Assembly (NCBI GenBank): GCA_903813345.2
Contig: CAIIXF020000002.1
Span: forward strand, 29,628,926-29,692,925
Reading direction: 5' to 3'
Source of the DNA: Owenia fusiformis
Taxonomy: Eukaryota > Annelida > Polychaeta > Sabellida > Oweniidae
Length of the DNA: 64,000 bases
Shown: in pieces, positions 1-10,800 of the stretch
Layout of the letters: each line of letters opens with the position of its first letter
Numbering within the stretch: the first letter of the stretch is position 1
Program-made: the position numbers and the translations under genes
The notes under the pieces: generated by a model
Told to the model about the DNA's origin: nothing
What the model saw: the letters and a program-made list of their open reading frames with translations, nothing else
Databases searched by the model: none

Positions 1-1
1 C

Positions 2-1079
2 TTCCAACATGGAAGACATGATGAATTACTTGCTGTCCACAAATGGATGACAAATCGACTTTCTCAGTTGATATACCAGCAGCTTGATGGAATAAGCAAG
101 AAGATAAATCTGTTTTTCAAAGAAGGCTCTGCCACAAAGCTGAACATTAAGATTATGTTTGGAAGTATCGAAAAATTTGATATACCAATGGGAAAAGTTG
201 CCTCATTGGGCTCTCCGCGAACTGGATTAGCATCGCTGATGACAAGTGTGCTGCCATCTATAGCCCCTGAGCCAGAACTTGTCCTTGAATTTGAAGCAAG
301 AAGCTTGAATGACACTAAAGATATCTGGCCAACAGGTCTAGCAATATCCCGTAAAAATGAATTCATTATTTTGGATCATAAAAACAAAACAGTTAAACTA
401 TTTGACGATAAAGGAAAGTTTAAGTTTGAATTTGGCACTTCAGAAAAACATCCATTCAAAGAACCATATGATGTCACAATCTTATATAACGACAATATTG
501 CAGTGACGGACTATGAATGTGAAGATGTGAAGATCTTCACAGCCACAGGTGCCCACGTTAAAACTATAGATGGCGTATTCAAATACCCGAGAGGCATCAC
601 ATGTAACAATGAAGGTGAGCTCTTGATTGTGGACAGCGAAAAACACAAGCTGACAATACTCGATCCAGAATCAGGAAAAGTCATCAAAACCATTCAAGGC
701 AAAGATGATGATGGATGTGATTATTTCACAGATGCTTACTATATCACAACAAATATCAATGATATTGTGATTGTCACAGATTGGGCTGCACCAAACATCA
801 AGCGATGGTCAATACATGACCAAATATGGCACATACGGCATCAGAGATGATCAAGTATTACAACCCTATGGTGTTGTAACTGATGCATTTGGTTATATAT
901 TTGTTGCCGATCATCATAATCACAGAATTCATCTCTTGATGCCAGATGGAAGATTTATGAAGTTTTTGGTGGATAAATCACATGGTCTCTGGCACCCTAT
1001 GGCACTTGCTATGTCAAATAAAGGACACTTGGTTGTCACTGAAAGCTTGGGTAAAATCAAAGTATACAAATATATGTAA
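2..1079 (+). pseudogene. TRIM/NHL-repeat protein, C-terminal beta-propeller, partial and frameshifted
   Basis: The reading frame is already open at base 2, so the gene begins left of the window (an in-frame Met lies at 47). The first ~85 residues look like the end of a TRIM-type coiled-coil and linker. From about base 320 the protein shows successive NHL-type blades, for example WPTGLAISRKNEFIILD, PYDVTILYNDNIAVTDYE, YPRGITCNNEGELLIVDSE and PYGVVTDAFGYIFVADHHNH. Such propellers bind protein or RNA in TRIM-NHL proteins. The first frame stops at 848-850. The last two blades continue in the next frame, where DGQYMTKYG at about 804-830 is the normal blade end. A small indel therefore lies near 800-805. 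The stop is TAA at 1077-1079. It is either a recent pseudogene or a sequence error. The family call is strong, but TRIM2/3/71 subtype cannot be given without the N-terminal RING and B-box. Confidence 0.75.
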
Positions 1080-2312
1080 TACTGAAGTCCTAAGGTATTG
1101 TGGATTGCAAGAATGAGATTTTTAATGTAATTTTCAGGATTATTAACAACAATTAACGAAATGGGTAATATTATTCATATCATTTTATTATATTGCATTT
1201 TATGTAGCATTTTCATTTTATGTGGATATTAAAAATTATGGGAGATGCACAGTTCAAATTCAAAATATATCACAATCTAATCTGAAATGGCATTTCCCTG
1301 AAACCTCCCTTTTTGTAAAATGATCTATCCTTTTTGTGAAGTTATGATCATAATTAACTTAGGGGAAGTCAATGAAATTTTGGATTTAAACACCTAGAAA
1401 TTTATTATCTGTATACATGTATATGATGATTAATGAGAGTTAAAAAATGCAAATGGAACAATGTTCAATGCAAATGGAAATAATTTAGAAATAGAAGCAT
1501 TATAAAGTATAATTAAAAAAATAGATGAAAATAAATTTTAATTATAAAAAATAATTGTTATCAAAAATTACTTTTTTCTTGAAAAATGACAGCCATTTTA
1601 TAATACAGTGGCCATCTTGAAAATATCTTCGTGAATAGAACTCCTGTGCCTCTGAGGAAGACAGCATATAAATCCTGAAATAAATCGACTGGTATTAAAG
1701 CCCTCAATTTTGGAAAATGATGGCCATTTTAAAATTGAGCTGCCATATTGAAAGTTCCTCCTTCAACAGAGGTTCTATGCACATAAGGCAACAATGTATA
1801 AATGTTGAACCAATTAGATATCTCTAACAATTTCTCATGCCAAATAATATGTGGATGATTAAACAATATTTTCAAACTTTACATGGGATCTTTATCAACT
1901 TTGAGAGGCTTTTTTACTTTATAAGGACAGACAGCCTTTGTAGTTTTCATGTTGGACTGAAACTGCAAAACAATCAGTTATGAAGGCTAAGCGCTATCAA
2001 GTCTGTATAACTGAGTTAGTTCAGTGCAGTCATCATTACAAAGCAACTATTATTATACACAAGTGATCTCAAATATTGCTATTGTAAAAATGAATCTATG
2101 AGCAGTAAAATCAACATTAAATTAAAATGGGTTTTTATCTGTTTCAATACCATTAAAATCAAACGTGACTTGTGATATGTCAGCACCTGAATCACTTTAT
2201 CATGAACTAATGTAATTCAATGTTAATCAGTGGCTCATTTGAACAGACTGCACCACCGACTGCAGAATTTTTGAGACATGCTTTCCCAGTAACTAGGTAA
2301 CTTCTTGCAAAT
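1080..2312. other. Intergenic, AT-rich, no gene seen
   Basis: No convincing coding frame. Bases about 1585-1850 hold two diverged direct copies of a roughly 130-bp repeat that starts with a 'ccatttt...ggccat' motif. The two copies share gaggaagacagcatataaat-like cores. Confidence 0.5.
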
Positions 2313-4067
2313 ATGTTGAGAATGCTGGTGTTGATCTACTTGGTGTTTGGAGGGAAAACTGTCAACACTACACTCCTCGGGAATTCAAACAATGAGTTTG
2401 CATTGGACTTGTACAATGAGATATTGTGGAGCTTGGATAATCCAGTTAATGACATGTTTTTGAGACTGTTATGTATCTCAACTGCACTTGCAATGACATA
2501 TCTTGGGACTGCTAGAGATACAGCAACGGAAATTGCAGATGTTATGAAGTATCCATCAAATGTACATGTTCTGTTCAAGGTTCTTCTAACAAACATTAAT
2601 GCACCCAATGAAAACTACACACTGAGTGCTGCGAACAACCTATTCCCACATATCTGTTTTGTCATTTTGCCTCAATATGCAAACGATGTCATTAATTTTT
2701 ACTTTGATGTGATAAAAAAAGCTAAACTTTGCAGAATATCCAGATAAATCCAGGCAGTACATCAACGAATGGGTCTCCAATAAAACGATGTAGAAAATAT
2801 GCGACTTGTTGCAACCAGATGATAACACCCCTTTCACAGTTCTTGTGCTGGTGAATGCTATCTACTTTCAAGGGCGAGTGGCTAAATCCATTCAACCCTG
2901 AGTGGCTAAATCCATTCAACCCTGAGTGGCTTAATCCATTCAACCCTGAGTGGCTAAATCCATTCAACCCTGAGTGGCTAAATCCATTCAACCCTGAGTG
3001 GCTAAATCCATTCAACCCTGAGTGGCTAAATCCATTCAACCCTGAGTGGCTAAATCCATTCAACCCTGAGTGGCTAAATCCATTCAACCCTGAGTGGCTA
3101 AATCCATTCAACCCTGAGTGGCTAAATCCATTCAACGCTGAGTGGCTAAATCCATTCAACCCTGAGTGGCTAAATCCATTCAACCCTGAGTGGCTTAATC
3201 CATTCAACCCTGAGTGGCTAAATCCATTCAACCCTGAGTGGCTAAATCCATTCAACCCTGAGTGGCTAAATCCATTCAACCCTGAGTGGCTAAATCCATT
3301 CAACCCTGAGTGGCTTAATCCATTCAACCCTGAGTGGCTAAATCCATTCAACCATGAGTGGCTAAATCCATTCAACCCTGAGTGGCTAAATCCATTCAAC
3401 CCTGAGTGGCTAAATCCATTCAACCCTGAGTGGCTAAATCCATTCAACCCTGAGTGGCTAAATCCATTCAACCCTGAGTGGCTAAATCCATTCAACCCTG
3501 AGTGGCTAAATCCATTCAACCCTGAGTGGCTTAATCCATTCAACCCTGAGTGGCTAAATCCATTCAACCCTGAGTGGCTAAATCCATTCAACCCTGAGTG
3601 GCTAAATCCATTCAACCCTGAGTGGCTAAATCCATTCAACCCTGAGTGGCTAAATCCATTCAACCCTGAGTGGCTAAATCCATTCAACCCTGAGTGGCTA
3701 AATCCATTCAACCCTGAGTGGCTAAATCCATTCAACCCTGAGTGGCTAAATCCATTCAACCCTGAGTGGCTAAATCCATTCAACCCTGAGTGGCTAAATC
3801 CATTCAACCCTGAGTGGCTAAATCCATTCAACCCTGAGTGGCTAAATCCATTCAACCCTGAGTGGCTAAATCCATTCAACCCTGACCTCACAGCAATTAC
3901 GAACTTTCAAGTGACACCTACTCAGCAGATCTTAGTTGATATCATGTATAATGAGAGCTCATACAGATACATTGAACACGCTACACTAGATGCTAAAATA
4001 CTGCCTTACACAGGGGAGGATGTAAGCATAATAGTGATTCTACCAAATGATCAAGATGGTTCTAATA
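2313..4067 (+). pseudogene. Serpin, disrupted, with a 42-copy internal 8-residue repeat
   Basis: Serpin homology is spread over three frames. Frame one (2313-2729) shows helix A FALDLYNEIL, the hB/hC segment TALAMTYLGTARDTATEIAD, and AANNLF. A one-base shift near 2727 leads to frame two, with INEWVSNKT (helix F) and LVLVNAIYF (strand s3A). Frame two is broken by TAG at 2791-2793. A second shift in the TTTC run at 2864-2870 leads to frame three, KGEWLNPFNP. In this third frame the codons for EWLNPFNP repeat 42 times (2876-3883). After the repeat, serpin sequence resumes (FQVTPTQQILVDIMY, AKILPYTGEDVSIIVILPND). Coding homology ends at a MITE inserted at 4068. The reactive-centre loop and C-terminal beta strands are absent. 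A plausible hydrophobic N-terminus (MLRMLVLIYLVFGG) suggests a secreted ancestor. It is most likely a pseudogene. Confidence 0.85.
2876..3883 (+). repeat. Exonic minisatellite, 24 bp x 42
   Basis: The unit is gagtggctaaatccattcaa plus ccct. All 42 copies keep exactly 24 bp. Only a few substitutions occur (taa/taat variants, one aacgct at about 3136, one aaccat at about 3352). Because the unit is a multiple of three, several frames are open through the array on both strands. It sits in the codons just after the serpin YFKG motif, where one copy is the ancestral serpin sequence. Confidence 0.97.
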
Positions 4068-4261
4068 TGGTTAATGTAAAAAAAGATTGGGGGATATTAC
4101 ATAATTGATCTCAAAAAGAAAATAATAACAAAATAACATTATGACAAATGGATTCTGAGATAATCCCTTTGGATTATGAGATAATCCCTTTCTTATTTTA
4201 TTATTTTTTGGAGATCAATTATGTTATACCCCCCCCCCCCCATCTTTATGTACATTAACCG
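4068..4261. mobile_element. MITE with TA target duplication, inserted in the serpin
   Basis: This is a fold-back of about 194 bp. The left end TGGTTAATGTA and the right end TACATTAACCG are inverted (10 of 11). Both ends are followed inward by the inverted sequence ATAATTGATCTC/GAGATCAATTAT. TA flanks both sides (4066-4067 and 4262-4263), as in Tc1/mariner-type MITEs. The right arm contains a run of C at about 4229-4241. The serpin frame leaves recognisable homology exactly here. Confidence 0.75.
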
Positions 4262-4854
4262 TATCAATAAATGTTGCTTTTTGGGCCAGATATTTGACAT
4301 CAAATTTTCATTGTTTTTCGGATCATCCTAATCCCAAGGAGACTCACAGAGGTAAATCATGATTTATAGTACATTTCAATTTAGTCGTAAAAATTGGAAT
4401 AAAATGCTGCATTTTTGGGAAAAATTGGCTAATAATTGGGGAAAACTTGGTGATGCCATGCCTGGATTAATGACGGCTTAAGAGATAATCCGATCGACCT
4501 TATTTTCATTCTATTGCCCTTATTGAAGATAACATATTGGCCTAACAAACACATTTGTTTTTGTGGTTTTGATGTTTTTTAAACTGTAATTTAATTTATG
4601 ATTTTGAGTGACCTTTTGTAGAATCTAGGAGATTTTGAGTATTTAGTAAAAAATGTGCTCAGTACTGGAAGAGGCTGGAAGTTGTTGCACTCAGCCATGC
4701 AACTTTCTCTGGCCGCTTCAATTAATGAATCTATACTGCTTTTTCAAGAAAATTTCATTTTTATTAGGGTGCATCTAATAATAAGTATTTCATCCTTTGT
4801 AGTTGCCTTTATGCATTCTGCAGTATTTTATCAATACATGTAGTATATACTTAC
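4262..4854. other. No gene recognised
   Basis: AT-rich sequence between the MITE and HPF1 exon 5. I searched the minus strand for the HPF1 C-terminal half (for example a DECDYGMG-like block) and saw nothing. There is no serpin reactive-loop exon on the plus strand either. Confidence 0.5.
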
Positions 4855-7800
4855 TTGATGGCAGCGAAAAGATTTTCTCCTCTAGGAGTAATGACACCAT
4901 TCACTGAGGCACAATTGCTGGCTACGAATACTGGTTCTTCCTTAGGATCATCTCTGTAATATGGACATTAAGTAAATAAAGTCATATTATGACACCATTC
5001 ACTGAGGCACAATTGCTAGCTACAAATACTGGTTCTTCCTTAGGATCATCTCTGTAATATGGACATTAAATTAATAAAGTCATATTATGACACCATTCAC
5101 TGAGGCACAATTGCTAGCTACAAATACTGGTTCTTCCTTAGGATCATCTCTGTAAAATTTACAAGGACATAAATTCATATTATGACACCATTCACAGAGG
5201 CACAATTGCTTGCTACAAATACTGGTTCTTAGGATCATCTCTGTAATATGTACAAGTAAATAAAGTTGATATTATGACACCATTCACTGAGGCACAATTG
5301 CTAGCTACAAATACTGGTTCTTCCTTAGGATCATCTCTGTAATATGTACAAGTACACAATGTCACATTATGACACTATTCACCACATACAATAAACACAT
5401 AACCACGCCTAACCATCGACAAGGTACAGTCACGTGACAGTGACAAAATATGCCGTAGTACACTTTTGATGTACTATGTCATTTCCGCCATTTTATATCG
5501 CCATTTTCTAGAATGAGGGAGCGAGGTAAGAACTAGCATTGATTTGATCAATATTGTGTCAGTTCATCATCAGGCAGTTGTTGCATTCGATTTGTAATTA
5601 AGTTGCAAATATGCATATCTATTTCAAATGATCCTCAGCAACTTCAATATCTTGTTATAGATCTACCCAGTACGTCAGGGATCTCTAAATCTTGACTGAA
5701 TTTCGCAAAATTCTCTCTAATTTTTGTTTTGCTATGCAAATAACAGCCAAACTACGACTAACACAACTTAAGATAAGTATACAAATATACATCCAGAGTT
5801 AATGCAAAACCGCTTTTTACTTTGGATGCTACTACGAAAAACAGATAATGTATGTTGTCAACTCGAATGTATGTTGTCACATTGGCCTTACAGATCTCAA
5901 TTCACAGTTAATTTTACATGAATGAAATGCTATAATGTACGTGTAATAGAAGGAACATATTTGATAATAAAGTAATAATTTATAATAATAGGGCTGGCAT
6001 ATCGAAAAATTTACTCTAATATTTTGTCCGTTAATCAATAAAATTGTCATTGATATGATTAAATTTCAATGTTACTAATAATTTTTTAGTATTCCATAAC
6101 CCTGGCTTTTGAACTTCTGCACTTTCCCCCCTAGGCAGACATATACCAATTTCTCCATAGTATGTGTCATATATCATATTTAAGCTTATCCAAAGTTACA
6201 TTGATTTGCCATATATGATGGTTCAAATGGTAAAAAGTAACAGGCATTTCAAAAATTAGCGTTTTGCCAAAAAGTCCATTTCAGTATCCTGGAAACAGCC
6301 CTGACCTGAATGTGACAGAAAATATGGATGCTATTCTCGAAGATAAAATATGGATATCGAGTTCTAAAAAGATGACGTTTAGGGTAGATACTCCAAGGAA
6401 ACTCTTCTTATGCCTTAAAAAGGTTTTATGAAGATTACAAAACGCCATATCCCTATTTGAAGCCAGTTTAAGATCATATATGGAAAGTATTGCTGCTGTT
6501 AACATGGCGGCTAAGGAGACACACCGACTATTGTTTTGGTGTAAAACTGACTTTAATTTTGTTCAAACACTAACTTTTGAAATTCCTGTAACTTTTTCCA
6601 TTTGTGAGTTGAACCATGATACTCGGCAAATTAATGTAACTTTGGATGAGCTTTAAAATGATATACGACACATACATGGAGACATTGGTATATGTCTGCC
6701 TATGGGGGCCCATAATTTCGGGACACTCATGTATTTCAATTACAGGGACAACATACACTGTGAGTTGACAACGTACATTTCTGATTTTTTAAATTATATC
6801 AAATGCATGAATGTTTATTAAATGTTCACCTGTCCTAAACTGTGTAGTTTAGAGAAACACATTCTCATAAAAATATTCGACACTCTGAGACGTCAGGGGA
6901 GAAAATTATCAAAGGAAATGTGTAAAAAACAACATTTTTCCAACCGAAGAATCGTATGGGTAGACTAACAACGAAAAAAATCGAGCACTGCTCGAAGATC
7001 TTTTAACGTTATTAGAAAAATAAATGTCTTTGAAATCGAATGCACGCGAAATCAAACATAAAATCCTTTGTGTTCTCCTAAAATTTATTTTTGAAAACCT
7101 GCATCGAACCTACATCATGGTCTTCGCTCAAAATCAGTTAATAGTGACATAGTACATCAAAAGTGTACTACGGCATATTTTGTCACCTGTCACGTGACTG
7201 TACCTTGTCGATGGTTAGGCGTGATAACATAAATTTTGAGATTTTGAAATTAACAGTGAACATAATGGAAAACTTAATTTTACCATATCTTTGTCATTAA
7301 AAGTCAAACAAAAATTTTTCACAGAAATAAAATTGGGAGACACCAGTGTATGAAGCCATGATGATGAAAAATTTATTAACTGTTGTCCTTCTAAAATCTG
7401 AAATGTCAAACCAGCTATATACTATATATATTGACAATATTTCTCATTCTAATCTTTTTATTTTTATCCGAGAATTTTTTATTCTGCTTCATCTTTGATG
7501 AACCTAGACTTTTTCAGACAAGAACTTGGACTGGAAAATTGTGTATCCTGGATTACTAAATCAAAAGTAACAAGGCATTACCATGCAAAATGTCACCACC
7601 TGTCATTTGTAAGTGACACCAACCACAAAATTCTGAACACCAACCACTGGACATTGTCCACAAAAAAGTTTGAGACTATAACAATATGTCAACACTGGTG
7701 GTGACATAAAAAGGTAATAATTAAGTTTCAATAGAGAGAATTTGCAACTCACTTACAACTTGTTTATTATTTCCGTATATAACCTATAGAGTGTTTCATT

Positions 7801-10800
7801 ATGTCATCATTTATTGCGCAGTGTTTGATTATGTCATCATTTATTGCGCAGCTCTTCAAGTACATAAGTATGATTTTCTTACGTTTCTTGCGCAATAAGT
7901 GATGATGTGATCAAACGATTCATAAGTTGTACGGGAATAATACACATGTTATAAGTGAGTTGCCAATCTCTCTAATATGAGTTGACTCTTACCTGAAGTA
8001 TCCTAAATGAAACAAAGATTCATCTTTCTCATTAAAAACGACAGTCTGGAACTCAGGAGGGTCATAATAGAACCTCCAATGCAGTAAATAGTTAGGTGTC
8101 CCCTTAAATTGTTTGTGTTTTTCTGCTATTATGTCATATGGTCCCACTAGTTTGAGATCCAGTCCCTTCAGAGCATCTGCAAATGACAGGACTTAAATAA
8201 TTCCATAGGACATTTACATCTTACTCAGCCAATTACATATAGATGGCGTTAATTCTGTTGCTGTTTTATAATTTGCCGCCTGAACACTGCAGATTTTGTT
8301 ACATACTGTAACTTTATTCAGACAAATGTGATTTGAAAAAAATTGCTAACTTACATATTCAAGAAATTTGTTATTTTCATAATGTTGTACAAATGTAAAG
8401 TTTTTCTATTTTCATAATGTTGTACAAATGTAAAGTTTTCCTTCAGGTGAATGAGTAAAACAACAAAACCAATTGTATACACTGCCTCTATGGTTGAGTG
8501 AACATGAACTAATATATTGCTCACATGGTGCTTACATTCAATAATTATGTTTGAAAATCTCATGATTGTGACCAATTAAGACCTGAACTTGGCCAATACA
8601 AAACATGGTCTGATTCTAAAAAATAGAAATGGAACTTAACAAAAATGTGCCAAATGTAAAAAAATCACCAGGTTAAAACAGCATCAAAAAGTATTACAGA
8701 TTATATTCAATTTAACTGTTCTTAGCACATCCAAGACATTTTTACAAATTACCACTTACCCTCAGGATGTTTAGGATTCAGAGCCTTACAGAACTCCCAA
8801 AAGCTGAAGAAATCATCAGGAAAATCCACTAAAAACTTCTGTTTCAGACTCTCTTTTATATTTGTAGGTGAAGAAGGAGGTTCATCCAAGTCTTCTGTGG
8901 TAGCTGCATCTGAAACAAAAGTCAATGAAATATAATTATACATTCTTCATGAGTAAGAAAATCTGAACTTGCACTGTACAAAAAAAAGTTCTGCACCGTT
9001 TGCTCAAAAAAATTGGAATACTTTACAAATACTGTTCATATTTGGCCTCAACCATCCCATTTATGATACTGTAGTTTCATTTTGTGTAAAACTGAGCAAT
9101 AAATTTGACAAGTAACAAATGGTTCCCATAGCAACACGACAACAGGGTATGTGGAGCAAAAGTATGACATGTAGTAATAATTCATCTACTAGACTTACAG
9201 AATGTATGTACATATTAAACAAATACTGGATGACCATGAGGTGGATATGCCAGAATACCTATCCGAGGAAATAATACTAGGCGAGGATAGGTATTCTGGC
9301 ATATCATCCTCATGGTCATCCAGTATTTATTTTATTATGCACCTCCCTTGAGAAATACTTTAGGCTATTTTAAAGAATGGGTCTACTAAAACAGAAGCCG
9401 AGCCTATGAACCCTGGTGTTCAACAATCAAAAATTCCATTTATTCTCTCATTTGCCCTTATTCTTAGTATTCCCTCCATATATAATAAGTCTGGCCGATG
9501 CCTTATCTAGCGCCACCTACCCTTTGTCAGTTAATCACAGGAAATTTAATAGAAATCCCCTTCTCTCATATAATCAAATCATTTCTCCCTCACATTCGTT
9601 TCAAATTCAACATGGAAGAGATTCTAAGAAAATGACGTCATCGACAAATGGACTCGTCGAAAGTAATTTTTTCGAGGATAGGTATTGTGGCATACGGGAT
9701 GGTTGGAGATCTCGTTGCTTCAATACTGGATAGAACGAAATCTTGCTGCCACGTATGGCAATAGACCCTGCAGCTCTTAACCAATCAGATTTGAGTATTT
9801 TAATGAGGTGCATAATAAAAATAATCATGATTCCTCTAAACAATGTGTGATTTTGGTAAAAACAATTGGAAAAAATCACCCATTGCTTTTTGCTACTGAA
9901 ACCCTTCACATACCATCATCTGAGACTTGTCTCACATATCCAGATGATTTTTCCTCTTGTACATGTACTTCTCCCAAATCATCCTTTGCTTTGCTGGTTC
10001 TTTCTTCTTGCATGGCCTCTAAGTCTTCTTCTCCATCTTCATTTGCCTTGGAATTCTTGTTGAAGTAATCATCTATTTTTGCTTTCTTTGCCTTTACAGG
10101 AACATCACTATCCTATAATTTAAGACATATATTATCACTTAATCACTTTAACAATTGTATTGTGTGTGAAAACCCCAAACTTTAAAACCAAGAAACCATA
10201 GACTAGTCAGATGACCAATCCTATCTATTGCAAGACTTAAACCTGGCACAACCGTCACCATGTTGTTAAGTGTTTTTAAGTTTCGCAAGGATCCTGCCAT
10301 GACCGTGGTAGTGTTATCGTGAAAGCCTTATATTACTGTGACAATGCTACAGTATATTATATTGCAAGGCTTGTCATGACTGTGGTAATGTTAAAGCCTG
10401 ATATGACCATGACAATGGTTGTAAGGCCTGTCACAACCGTGGTAATGTTAAAGCACAATATGACCGTGACAATGGTTGCAAGGCCTGTCATGACCATGGT
10501 AATGTTATAAAGCCTGATATGACCGTGACAATGGTTGCAAGGCCTGTCATAACCTTGGTAATGTTAAAGCCTGATATGACCGTGACAATGCTATAATATA
10601 TTGCAAGGCCTGTCATGACTATGGCAATGTTAACGCCTGATATGACCATGACAATGGTTGCAAGGCCTGTCATAACCTTGGTAATGTTAAAACCTGATAT
10701 GACCATGACAATGGTTTCAAGGCCTGTCACAACCGTGGTAATGTTAAAGCACGATATGGCTGTGACAAGGCTATATTATATTGCAAAGCCTGTCATGACC

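Noticed and set aside
2722-3891. 389-codon minus-strand frame of SGLNGFSH repeats
   Set aside because: It is the shadow of the 24-bp serpin array. Any 3n-length repeat stays open in several frames, and the flanks show no homology on this strand.
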